Below are positions 20,330-28,414 of a stretch of DNA of 64,000 nucleotides, piece after piece (the first letter of the stretch is position 1; each line of letters starts with the position of its first letter). Origin of the DNA: Enterobacter sp. 638 (GTDB lineage: Bacteria > Pseudomonadota > Gammaproteobacteria > Enterobacterales > Enterobacteriaceae); the NCBI RefSeq assembly GCF_000016325.1, contig NC_009436.1, positions 434,001 through 498,000 of the forward strand, written 5' to 3'. Made by a program: the position numbers and the translations under genes. The notes under the pieces are model-generated. The model searched no databases. It was not told where the DNA came from and worked only from the letters and a program-made list of their open reading frames with translations.

Positions 20330-20626
20330 CAAAATCTTTCAGAATGTGAATGAATCAGTAAAATGCGCCCCATGAATTAAATAATTAAATAAGAGTGTAT
20401 TTATTAATTGGTTTTTGACGATATAGATACATGTTTGTTTATTATTTTTGATTCACTTTTGAAAAATACCTCCATCTGGCTGACGGATTTATTTATTAAT
20501 ATCTTTGATGTTAATTGATTCTGCCATGATGAAAAAGCATTAATAGATGATTAATGAAAAAGCGTAATCTTTTTAATTGATGATTTATACACACCCCAAT
20601 AGTTTACTATTTAATAGGATTTAAAA
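20330..20626 (+). promoter_or_regulatory. AT-rich leader/promoter region of the fimbrial operon
   Basis: About 300 bp of very AT-rich DNA before the major pilin gene, with many TTTATTTATT-like tracts expected to attract H-NS. It contains the inverted repeat CATTAAT...ATTAATG (20538-20556) and a direct repeat of ATGAAAAAGC (20529-20538 and 20554-20563). A ribosome site AGGATT lies about 10 bases before the ATG at 20627. No site-specific recombinase gene is nearby, so a fim/mrp-type invertible switch is not supported. Confidence 0.5.
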
Positions 20627-21160
20627 ATGAACTTTAAAAAAGCAGCTTTGGCTTCTGTTATGGGAATGTTGTTGGTTGCTGGCGCGGCTAATGCCAAAGA
20701 TCAGGGCCATGGTAAAGTGACTTTCACTGGTTCTATCATTGATGCGCCATGCTCTATCAATCCAGACAGCATCGATCAGACCGTGAGCCTGGGTCAGGTT
20801 TCTAACGTTGCTTTGAAAGCTAATAGCGGTGCAGGCACTTCCGTACCACGTAATTTTGAAATCAAGCTGGAAGGTTGTGATACCACCACGCTGAAATCAG
20901 TGAAAACCACCTTCACTGGCGCAGAAGGCGCAACTGATGGTTCACTGGGTATCACCGGTACCGCTAAAGGCGCAAGCATCATTCTGACCAACGGTGACGG
21001 CGTACAGATCAAAATGGGTGAGGCGTCTGCTGCTCGTCAACTGCAGGATGGTAATAACACCCTGCTGTTCTCTGCATACCTGAAAGGCGACGGTGCGTCT
21101 GCGACCGTAATCCCAGGTGATTTCACTGCAGTAGCTGACTTTACTCTCGCTTACGAGTAA
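20627..21160 (+). CDS. Major fimbrial subunit (chaperone/usher pilin)
   Basis: A 177-residue pilin with signal peptide MNFKKAALASVMGMLLVAGAANA. The mature part has the pilin cysteine pair (APCSINP and KLEGCDTT), an N-terminal donor strand (GKVTFTGSIIDAPC) and the terminal beta-strand DFTAVADFTLAYE with the penultimate Tyr used by chaperone and usher. It is closest in type to MR/P- or P-pilus-like (pi-clade) major subunits. First gene of a nine-gene operon, preceded by 405 bp of AT-rich DNA. Confidence 0.92.
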   Translation: MNFKKAALASVMGMLLVAGAANAKDQGHGKVTFTGSIIDAPCSINPDSIDQTVSLGQVSNVALKANSGAGTSVPRNFEIKLEGCDTTTLKSVKTTFTGAEGATDGSLGITGTAKGASIILTNGDGVQIKMGEASAARQLQDGNNTLLFSAYLKGDGASATVIPGDFTAVADFTLAYE

Positions 21161-21231
21161 TAGAATTTTCCTACTGAAACATACGCTCACAACAGTGGGC
21201 GTATGAATTTTTCGAATCGCAGAGAAAAATT

Positions 21232-21792
21232 ATGAATTCTTTCATGCGCTGTACGACAGCACTTTCGCTGCTGGCGGTTGCATGTCTGGCGCAGGCCTCA
21301 GGGCAGAGCGCTACGCCGGGAAGCGAATTTGATCTTGGGCTTACCGGTCGAGTGAATATGGAAGGGACAATTCTTTCCAGTGCTTGCGACATCAATACGG
21401 GTGATGGTTATCAGACCGTAGAAATGGGCTCAGAGACGCGCGGACATATGGTTCGGATGAGTGAAGGTGAACCCCATCCTTTTTCTATTGCACTGACAAA
21501 TTGTTCACTGGTAGATACCGATAATCCTTTACCCTGGCAGTTCATTCGTATCACTTTTGATGGCGATAAAAGTGACGGGTTATTTAAAGTGAGCGGTGTT
21601 GCTTCTGGCGTCGCATTGGAACTGACAGACAGTAACGGTAAAATAATCCGTCCAGGTGAAGCCGTACCTTATCAAAAGCTCACGGCAGATGAGATTCGCC
21701 TCGACTATCAAATTAAATTAAAGACCACAATGCGTGAATTAATGGTGGGTGATTACCAGGCCATTCTCCGCTATCGGGTTGAGTATTTCTGA
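21232..21792 (+). CDS. Fimbrial minor subunit, PapH/MrpB-like
   Basis: A 186-residue pilin-like protein with signal peptide (MRCTTALSLLAVACLAQASG). It has the conserved cysteine pair (SSACDINTG and LTNCSLVD) and a C-terminal pilin strand ending YRVEYF. Its place between the major pilin and the usher gene, with extra length at the N-terminus, fits the PapH/MrpB class that caps pilus growth and anchors the rod. Assignment to that role is by position and size. Confidence 0.85.
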   Translation: MNSFMRCTTALSLLAVACLAQASGQSATPGSEFDLGLTGRVNMEGTILSSACDINTGDGYQTVEMGSETRGHMVRMSEGEPHPFSIALTNCSLVDTDNPLPWQFIRITFDGDKSDGLFKVSGVASGVALELTDSNGKIIRPGEAVPYQKLTADEIRLDYQIKLKTTMRELMVGDYQAILRYRVEYF

Positions 21793-21823
21793 TTGATTTC
21801 ATCCTCTAGCGGGTACTAAGGCA

Positions 21824-24331
21824 ATGGTTAATACATACATTAATAAAAAGTGCACAAAGACCCTAGTGGCAAAATGGTCTGTACTTGCAATTTGTGTTTG
21901 CGCAGGTATGCGCGCCCCAGCGATGGCAGCAGATGATATTCAGTTTAATACCGATGTTCTGGATGTTAAAGATAAAGCAAATATCGACCTAAGCCAATTT
22001 TCTAAACGCGGCTATATTATGCCGGGTGAATACACCTTCCAAATTAAAATTAACCAAAACGAATTGGAAGAGCAGAATATTTCGGTATATCCATCACCAT
22101 TAGATAAGAATAATACTATTGCGTGTTTATCACCGGCGCTGGTCAAGAAGTTTGGTTTTAAAGATAAATTTCTTAACCAGCTTCAGTCCTGGCAGAACGG
22201 GGAGTGCTTAGATGTTGCCGCGCTAAAAGGTGTAGAGATCACTCCGGATTTAGGTGCGAGCACACTCGTTATCAACATGCCGCAGGCATATCTCGAATAC
22301 ACCTCGAATGATTGGGTTCCCGCTTCAATGTGGGACGAAGGTATTCCTGGCCTGCTGGCGGATTATAACGTCAACGCCCAGGCTCGTCACAATGAGCAAG
22401 GTGGTGATTCAAATACCGTATCCGGCAACGGAACATTTGGCGCCAACCTTGGTGCATGGCGTGCGCGTGCTGACTGGCAGACCAACTACGACCAAAACAG
22501 TGACGAAAACAGCAGTGGGCAGAAGCAGTGGACCTGGAGCCGCATGTATCTTTATCGCGCGTTGAAACCGATCAAAGCGAAGCTGACACTCGGGGAAGAT
22601 TACGTCAGTTCAGATCTGTTCGACAGCTTCCGCTTTGTGGGCGCAAGCGTGATCTCCGATGACAATATGCTGCCGCCTAATCTTCGTGGCTATGCTCCAG
22701 AAGTAACTGGCGTGGCAAAAACCAACGCCAAAGTGACCATCTCCCAACAGGGACGCGTGCTCTATGAAACGCAGGTTGCTGCAGGGCCGTTTGCGATTCA
22801 GGACCTGAACAGCGCGGTAGCGGGTGAACTTGATGTGCGTGTTCAAGAGCAAGATGGCTCCGTGCAGGAATATAAAGTCAATACGGCCAATATTCCGTAT
22901 CTGACGCGCCCAGGCAGCGTTCGCTACAAGTTTTATGCGGGTAAACCCGTCGGCTACGATCACAAGACGGACGGTGACACCTTCGGAACCGCCGAGTTCT
23001 CTTGGGGGATCAGCAACGGTTGGTCGCTTTATGGCGGCATGGTTTCAAGCTCGAAATACATTTCTCTTGCAGCTGGTATTGGCCGCGACCTGATGGCGCT
23101 TGGCGCGTTGGCGTTCGACGTCACGCGTTCCGATGCAAAACTTGAAGATGAGCATCGCTCTGGTCAGTCGTACCGAGTGAGTTACTCAAAGCGCTTTGAT
23201 GACACGGGGAGTCAGGTGACCTTCGCAGGCTACCGTTTCTCTGAAAAAGACTTTATGAGCTTCTCGGATTACGTGAGCTATCGCGCTGACAACGGTGATG
23301 TCATGCAAAGCAAAGAGATGTACACCGTCACCTTCAGCCAGCAATTCAAGGCGCTGGGACTGAGTGCATACGCTAACTACTCGCATCAGACCTATTGGAA
23401 TAGTGCGGCCGAAGATCGCTATAGCGTGTCGCTGTCTCGCTATTTCGATATCGGAAAATGGAAAAATATCAGCACATCGCTAACGGCATATCGCAATAAA
23501 TTTAACGGTGTCAATGACGACGGGATGTATCTGTCGTTCTCCATTCCTTGGGGCGACTCCGGCACGTTGGGGATGAACTCGTCATTTAACGGTGATGCCA
23601 GTAGCCACAACCTGAGCTACTACGACCGTCTGGACAATGGCGACAATTACCGCGTCGCAGCCGGTGGCACTAACGACGGCGGCTCACTCAGTGGTTACTA
23701 CGACCACCTTGGCGATGCGGCGGAAGTGACCGGCAACGTTGACTACCAGCATGGCCAATACAGTTCGACAGGCCTGAGTCTACGCGGCGGTATGACTGCC
23801 ACCACGAAGGGGGCGGCGCTGCACCGTTCGAATGTACCAGGTGGCAGCCGCGTGTTGCTGGACACTGGCGACGCGGCGGATGTGCCAGTGAAGGGCTATA
23901 GCGGCAATACGGCAACCAACCGATTCGGCAAAGCAGTCGTCACAGAAGTGAGCGACTACAACAAAAACAGCCTGAGCATCGACATCAACAAGTTGCCGGA
24001 TAACGCAGAGGCGACCACCTCGGTAGTGCAGGCGACGCTGACTGAAGGGGCCATTGGCTATCGTCGGTTCAACGTGCTCTCAGGTCAGAAGGCAATGGCA
24101 ATCATCAGTCTGAAAGATAGCAGCCATCCTCCGTTTGGGGCGAGCGTGCGCAATGCTGAGAATCAGGAAGTCGGCCTTGTCAACGATGAGGGGCAAGCCT
24201 ATCTCAGCGGCCTGAAGCCAGGCGCTAAATTGAATGTGAACTGGAATGGAACGACACAGTGTGCCGTTACTGTACCGGAAAAACTAACAGGACTAAGTCA
24301 GAACGGAAATCTGTTACTGCCGTGCCAGTAA
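21824..24331 (+). CDS. Fimbrial outer-membrane usher
   Basis: An 835-residue usher of normal family length. After the signal peptide (to about residue 35) come the N-terminal periplasmic domain (IQFNTDVLDVKDKANIDLSQF), the 24-strand barrel with plug domain (YAPEVTGVAKTNAKVTISQQG, a hallmark usher segment, and FAIQDLNSAVAGELDVRVQEQDG) and two C-terminal domains with a Cys pair (TTQCAVTVPEK and LLPCQ). It receives chaperone-subunit complexes and threads the growing fibre through the outer membrane. The sequence is full-length and uninterrupted. Confidence 0.95.
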   Translation: MVNTYINKKCTKTLVAKWSVLAICVCAGMRAPAMAADDIQFNTDVLDVKDKANIDLSQFSKRGYIMPGEYTFQIKINQNELEEQNISVYPSPLDKNNTIACLSPALVKKFGFKDKFLNQLQSWQNGECLDVAALKGVEITPDLGASTLVINMPQAYLEYTSNDWVPASMWDEGIPGLLADYNVNAQARHNEQGGDSNTVSGNGTFGANLGAWRARADWQTNYDQNSDENSSGQKQWTWSRMYLYRALKPIKAKLTLGEDYVSSDLFDSFRFVGASVISDDNMLPPNLRGYAPEVTGVAKTNAKVTISQQGRVLYETQVAAGPFAIQDLNSAVAGELDVRVQEQDGSVQEYKVNTANIPYLTRPGSVRYKFYAGKPVGYDHKTDGDTFGTAEFSWGISNGWSLYGGMVSSSKYISLAAGIGRDLMALGALAFDVTRSDAKLEDEHRSGQSYRVSYSKRFDDTGSQVTFAGYRFSEKDFMSFSDYVSYRADNGDVMQSKEMYTVTFSQQFKALGLSAYANYSHQTYWNSAAEDRYSVSLSRYFDIGKWKNISTSLTAYRNKFNGVNDDGMYLSFSIPWGDSGTLGMNSSFNGDASSHNLSYYDRLDNGDNYRVAAGGTNDGGSLSGYYDHLGDAAEVTGNVDYQHGQYSSTGLSLRGGMTATTKGAALHRSNVPGGSRVLLDTGDAADVPVKGYSGNTATNRFGKAVVTEVSDYNKNSLSIDINKLPDNAEATTSVVQATLTEGAIGYRRFNVLSGQKAMAIISLKDSSHPPFGASVRNAENQEVGLVNDEGQAYLSGLKPGAKLNVNWNGTTQCAVTVPEKLTGLSQNGNLLLPCQ

Positions 24332-24362
24332 GGCACGGTACAGACCCCTTTTTACAGAGCAT

Positions 24363-25130
24363 ATGACAATGAAAAAGATCCACCTGAAAAAATCCGTAAT
24401 GACCGTCTCTCTTTTAGCCGGTCTGATGATAGCGCAGCAGGCCTCTGCCGCTATCGCTTTGGACCGTACCCGCGTGATATACAACGGCGGCGAAAAGTCC
24501 ACTAGCCTGAACATAAGCAACGAAAACAAAAATTTACCATACCTCGCTCAGGCGTGGATGGAAGATGCGCAGGGCACGAAAATCACTTCGCCGCTGACCG
24601 TGCTGCCGCCCGTGCAGCGCGTTGAGGCGGGTGCGAAAAGCCAGGTGAAATTGCAAGCGGCCGCGGCTGTTGCCACATTGCCGCAGGATCGCGAGACGCT
24701 GTTCTATTTCAACCTGCGTGAGATCCCACCGCGCAGCACCAAGCCTAATACCCTGCAGATTGCGCTGCAGACTCGCATCAAGCTTTTCTACCGCCCGGCT
24801 GCCATCGCGCTGGATAAAACGCAGTCGGCACAAGGCGACTGGGTGGAGAAGGTGACGTTGACGCGCCAGGGTGATCAGTTTGTGGTGAACAACCCGACGC
24901 CGTACTACCTGACTCTGGTAGAGGGCGCGCCCTCTGTGAAAGGCAAACCGGTAGGTTTTGAGCCGGTCATGATCGCTCCGAAAGAGAGTGGTGCTATCAA
25001 GGCATCCGCTGCAGCGCTCGGCGCTAGCCCGGTGTTCACGTACGTGAACGATTACGGTGGTCGCCCGCAGATCCAGTTCAGCTGCGGTGGGACGACCTGT
25101 ACCGGCAAGCTGGTTAAAGACAAGAAATAA
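24363..25130 (+). CDS. Periplasmic fimbrial chaperone (PapD-like)
   Basis: A 255-residue PapD-family chaperone with a signal peptide ending near QQASA. Domain 1 begins AIALDRTRVIYNGGEKSTSLNISNENKNLPYLAQAWMED, with the anchoring Arg in the first strand and the subunit-capping G1 strand around NTLQIALQTRIKLFYRP. Domain 2 has a Cys pair (FSCGGTTCTG) near the C-terminus. It donates its G1 strand to folding pilins before delivery to the usher. ATG at 24363 or 24369 is equally plausible; the protein is unaffected after signal cleavage. Confidence 0.94.
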   Translation: MTMKKIHLKKSVMTVSLLAGLMIAQQASAAIALDRTRVIYNGGEKSTSLNISNENKNLPYLAQAWMEDAQGTKITSPLTVLPPVQRVEAGAKSQVKLQAAAAVATLPQDRETLFYFNLREIPPRSTKPNTLQIALQTRIKLFYRPAAIALDKTQSAQGDWVEKVTLTRQGDQFVVNNPTPYYLTLVEGAPSVKGKPVGFEPVMIAPKESGAIKASAAALGASPVFTYVNDYGGRPQIQFSCGGTTCTGKLVKDKK

Positions 25131-25152
25131 AGCCGGGACAAGGAGGCAAAGG

Positions 25153-25740
25153 ATGAACAGGATGAACAGAGCCGCAAACAAGATGGCATTACTGGCGTTA
25201 ACGCTGGTACTGGCAGGCCCTGCGGTTGCGGATGAAAAGCCGCTGGTCGACACGGGTCAGTTGTATGTGCACGGCGATTTGCAGGAGAACACCTGCCGGA
25301 TGGAGATGGATTCTGCGTGGCAGGAAGTGGATCTCGGCTCTACAGCTCGTGCCGAGGTAAACCTGGTAGGTCGAGCGGCGAAACCCGTGACGGTGAAACT
25401 TTATCTCCGCGACTGTCCCGAACTGGGGAACTGGAGCACGAATATCACACCGCTGACCGAAACGGTCAGCACGCTGCAGCCACCTTATCGGGCGCGCTTT
25501 GTCGCGGTGTCTGATGCGTCGAATCCAGATTTGGTGGCGGTCACGGGTGCCAGTGGTATCGGACTGCGTCTGCGTGATAGCCGTGGCAAAACAGTCATGC
25601 TGTCACGTACCGGTGACACGATGCTGCTGAACCCCGGCCAGGACGTGGTGGTCTTCACACTGGCCCCGGAGCGCACTAATGCGCCGTTCTTCGCCGGGCC
25701 GTACCACGCGATGATCAACTTCAGCCTGATTTACCAGTAG
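25153..25740 (+). CDS. Fimbrial minor subunit (tip-proximal pilin)
   Basis: A 195-residue pilin-like protein. The ATG at 25153 is set by AGGAGG six bases upstream; the frame runs further into the chaperone gene without support. The signal peptide AANKMALLALTLVLAGPAVA is followed by the QENTCRMEM and YLRDCPEL cysteines and a C-terminal strand HAMINFSLIYQ. Position immediately after the chaperone fits an MrpE/PapK-like adaptor of the fibrillum. Confidence 0.85.
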   Translation: MNRMNRAANKMALLALTLVLAGPAVADEKPLVDTGQLYVHGDLQENTCRMEMDSAWQEVDLGSTARAEVNLVGRAAKPVTVKLYLRDCPELGNWSTNITPLTETVSTLQPPYRARFVAVSDASNPDLVAVTGASGIGLRLRDSRGKTVMLSRTGDTMLLNPGQDVVVFTLAPERTNAPFFAGPYHAMINFSLIYQ

Positions 25741-25754
25741 GGCGGGCGAAGAAT

Positions 25755-26309
25755 ATGACAATGAAATGCAACGCACTGGCTTTAGGCCTGATGGCGACAG
25801 CGCTGTTGCCGGGCTTCAACCCTGCAGCGCTGGCAAACCCAGGATCGACCTATTCGCTGAATATCGCCATTGACGGCACGATCATGGCAAACGGCTCCTG
25901 CAAATTTAACCAAGGCGGTGCTCTGACGGTGGATTTTGGTGAAGTTCAACTGCAGGGCAGCGCAGATAACACCGTGACAATGAATGGCACTTACCGCAAG
26001 CCCATCGTCAGCGACTTTACATGCAGCGGTGACAGCGCCGGGCTGCTCCAGATGAAGCTCAGCAACACCGGCGGCGGCGAAAAAACCTATAACGGCGTTC
26101 AGGTTCTGGATACCGATAAAGGAATTGTGGGCGTTGAACTGCTGGTCAATGGCGTTGCGCAAAGCACGGGGAGTTGGTTCACCGTCGATCAGGACAGTCC
26201 GCCGTCGCTAGAGGCTCAACTGGTGCAAACCAGCACGACGAACAGCAGCAATGTGGTCAGTGGCGATACATTCACCACAGCTGCAACGCTGGTTATGGCT
26301 TTTAACTAA
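25755..26309 (+). CDS. Fimbrial minor subunit
   Basis: A 184-residue pilin-like protein with signal peptide (ALALGLMATALLPGFNPAALA). It has a donor strand IAIDGTIMANGSCKFN, the Cys pair (GSCKF and DFTCSG) and the final strand FTTAATLVMAFN. It lies 14 bp after the preceding pilin gene, in the tip-fibrillum segment of the operon. The order resembles mrpEFG in Proteus; exact tip position cannot be read from sequence. Confidence 0.85.
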   Translation: MTMKCNALALGLMATALLPGFNPAALANPGSTYSLNIAIDGTIMANGSCKFNQGGALTVDFGEVQLQGSADNTVTMNGTYRKPIVSDFTCSGDSAGLLQMKLSNTGGGEKTYNGVQVLDTDKGIVGVELLVNGVAQSTGSWFTVDQDSPPSLEAQLVQTSTTNSSNVVSGDTFTTAATLVMAFN

Positions 26310-26320
26310 GGTTACAGGAT

Positions 26321-26833
26321 ATGAAAAGCAAAAAAGCAGCAGCGCTTTCCGCCCTGGGGCTGATGTTACTCGCGGTAATATCGACGGGTAGGGCCGAGCA
26401 GACGGGAGACTCCCTGAACATTACCTTCCAGGGAAAATTTATTCTCTCCACCCCCTGTACGGTGTCGAATGACAAAGTGATTGATGTCAGCTTTGGCAAT
26501 ATCAGTGTCAACGGCGTCAACGGTAAGGATAACGCTCAGGTAATTCCTTATAGCGTGGACTGCCACGGCGCATCGGACGACTCGCCGTTGGATCTGACCA
26601 TCACGGGTACACAAGAAAGCTATGACGATGCGGCACTGACCACGTCGGCTGACGGCCTTGGGCTACAGATTCAGGCCAATGGCCAGGCGATGAAGCTCAA
26701 CAAACCGCTCAGCACTACGCTTGGCGAACTGTCTTCGCTGACGCTGACCGCCGTCCCGGTAAAAGATACGGCGAAGACGCTCACCGAGCAGCCCTTTACC
26801 GCCACCGCAACGCTGATCGCGCAGTACCAGTGA
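26321..26833 (+). CDS. Fimbrial minor subunit
   Basis: A 170-residue pilin-like protein with signal peptide (ALSALGLMLLAVISTGRA), donor strand NITFQGKFILSTPCTVSN, second Cys in YSVDCHGAS, and C-terminal strand TATLIAQYQ. AGGAT precedes the ATG by a few bases and the previous stop is 11 bp away, so it is cotranscribed. It belongs to the same minor-pilin series as its neighbours but is distinct in sequence, so it is not a recent duplication. Confidence 0.85.
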   Translation: MKSKKAAALSALGLMLLAVISTGRAEQTGDSLNITFQGKFILSTPCTVSNDKVIDVSFGNISVNGVNGKDNAQVIPYSVDCHGASDDSPLDLTITGTQESYDDAALTTSADGLGLQIQANGQAMKLNKPLSTTLGELSSLTLTAVPVKDTAKTLTEQPFTATATLIAQYQ

Positions 26834-26840
26834 GGACGAC

Positions 26841-27386
26841 ATGAAGAGATCATTTTGTACACGCGTGTCGTTTTGCGCACTCAGTGTAGCGCTACTGGCA
26901 GCCATCAACGTCAACGAGGCACAGGCGCTGGATAACAACCTGCATTTCAGCGGCACGCTGGTGAGCGAGCCGTGCAATCTGGATCCGCAGACCAGCGATA
27001 TCACCGTGGATTTTAGCTCCGTCGTGGCGAAATACCTGTATCAGAACTCGCGCACCCTGGGCGTGCCTTTTGTGGTGAATCTGACGGACTGCGATATCAG
27101 CCTGGGGAGCAAAGTGACAATGACCTTTAAAGGCTCTGAAAACAGCACACTTCCGGGATTGTTGGCGGTTACTGGGACTGCGAAAGGTATCGCGATTGGC
27201 ATGGAAACGCCAGAGGGCACAAAACTGCCGTTTAATCAGCCGACGCCGGAATATGCGATAGCTAACGGCAGCAATCAATTTACCTTACAGGCCTACGTGC
27301 AGGGCGAGCCGGTCGCAATTGCCCAGCAAACTATTACGCCTGGCGATTTTTCGGCAACGGCGACGTTTGAGCTGGCATATCCATAA
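26841..27386 (+). CDS. Fimbrial minor subunit (adhesin adaptor candidate)
   Basis: A 181-residue pilin-like protein with signal peptide ending EAQA. It has a donor strand LHFSGTLVSEPCNLDPQTSD, a second Cys in NLTDCDISLG, and a terminal strand FSATATFELAYP. The motif ALDNNLHFSGTLVSEPC resembles MrpG/PapF-type tip adaptors. It directly precedes the adhesin gene, where an adaptor linking adhesin to fibrillum is expected. The stop TAA overlaps an ATG of the next reading frame by one base. Confidence 0.85.
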   Translation: MKRSFCTRVSFCALSVALLAAINVNEAQALDNNLHFSGTLVSEPCNLDPQTSDITVDFSSVVAKYLYQNSRTLGVPFVVNLTDCDISLGSKVTMTFKGSENSTLPGLLAVTGTAKGIAIGMETPEGTKLPFNQPTPEYAIANGSNQFTLQAYVQGEPVAIAQQTITPGDFSATATFELAYP

Positions 27387-27442
27387 TGTTCCTTATAAAC
27401 ACTGGCAAGAATGAAAAAATCTATTTTTCAGAGCGGATTACT

Positions 27443-28357
27443 ATGTTAGAAAAAATTCTATTAATAATGGCTGCTACGCTATTTATAAGCGGAGGCGCTA
27501 ACGCCAATATTACGGGGGCGCATTCAATATCGGACTTTGCCAACGGCAGTTATAATCAGTGTCCCCCTAACTCGAGTGGTGATAACGCCTTTTCTTACCC
27601 CGTTACGGAGTACATAATTCCTGGGCGGTGTACTCTTTCCTCCAATAATTACGTGCCCGTATCAGGTTATTATACCGTTGTGATGATTGTGTATTTGAGT
27701 GATGGTCAAAAACCGTCTTATTCAACAAACCCAGTATACATTGACGGTATGAAATCGATAAATGAACAACAAATCATGGCGACGGGGGGAGCCAGTGGGA
27801 CTGTAAGTATTCCCGGGGAGGGCTCGATATTCACCTGTTATTACCTTGTTGACTCAAATCAGCAATACTATTTTATAACAGGCGATGGTGTCCATTATTA
27901 TGGGGCTTGCTCCACGGGATACACGCCATTACCCCCAACGCCCCCGACTCCTACGACGAGCTGCATTATCAATGACGGGAGTGCATTAAGCGTATCGCTC
28001 GGGACGTTAAATCGCGATGAAATTCCGACGGTACCCGATTCGGGTTCAGCCATCAGTAAAACGATTTCGGTCGTCTGTACCGGTGGAACAGTAACGGCTA
28101 ATATGCAGCTGAACTACACGCCTATATCCGTGGGCAGCAATCAGGCGGTGAAAACGTCCGCGAATGGTGTCGGTGCGGCGATATTTTACAGCAACAAAGT
28201 GCTTGCGCCTGCGGATGTCACACCGGTGAACTTTTTAGAAGGTTCGAATACGCTGACGTTAGGTTTCCAGGCGGTGCGCGATTCCACTGTGGCGTTAAAA
28301 GATATTCCTACCGGGGCATTTACTGCGAATGCGGTATTAGTCATGACCCAGCAGTAA
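27443..28357 (+). CDS. Fimbrial tip adhesin, two-domain
   Basis: A 304-residue protein from the ATG at 27443, where a normal signal peptide begins (LEKILLIMAATLFISGGANA); an in-frame ATG at 27386 overlaps the previous stop and adds a polar tail before it. The N-terminal domain (about 20-170) has four cysteines (NQCPP, GRCTL, FTCYY, GACST), is rich in Tyr, Ser and Asn, and matches no lectin I recognise. A Pro/Thr linker (PLPPTPPTPTTS) joins it to a pilin domain ending NAVLVMTQQ. Last gene of the fimbrial operon. Receptor unknown. The N-domain codon use is more AT-rich than that of neighbours. Confidence 0.82.
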   Translation: MLEKILLIMAATLFISGGANANITGAHSISDFANGSYNQCPPNSSGDNAFSYPVTEYIIPGRCTLSSNNYVPVSGYYTVVMIVYLSDGQKPSYSTNPVYIDGMKSINEQQIMATGGASGTVSIPGEGSIFTCYYLVDSNQQYYFITGDGVHYYGACSTGYTPLPPTPPTPTTSCIINDGSALSVSLGTLNRDEIPTVPDSGSAISKTISVVCTGGTVTANMQLNYTPISVGSNQAVKTSANGVGAAIFYSNKVLAPADVTPVNFLEGSNTLTLGFQAVRDSTVALKDIPTGAFTANAVLVMTQQ

Positions 28358-28380
28358 TTAATCGCCTTTATTTCCATTTA

Positions 28381-28403
28381 CAGGACGGGTATTCCCCGTC
28401 CTG
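28381..28403. terminator. 9-bp perfect hairpin after the fimbrial operon
   Basis: CAGGACGGG (28381-28389) pairs with CCCGTCCTG (28395-28403) across a five-base loop. It sits 23 bp after the adhesin stop and 11 bp before the ATG of the oligosaccharyltransferase gene. Only a weak AATATTTAT follows, so it could be a partial terminator or attenuator that lowers read-through into the next gene. Confidence 0.55.
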
Positions 28404-28414
28404 AATATTTATCT

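Noticed and set aside
20538..20556. CATTAAT...ATTAATG inverted repeat as a phase-switch end
   Set aside because: Only 7 bp, single site with a 5-bp spacer, and no FimB/FimE/MrpI-type recombinase gene in the window.
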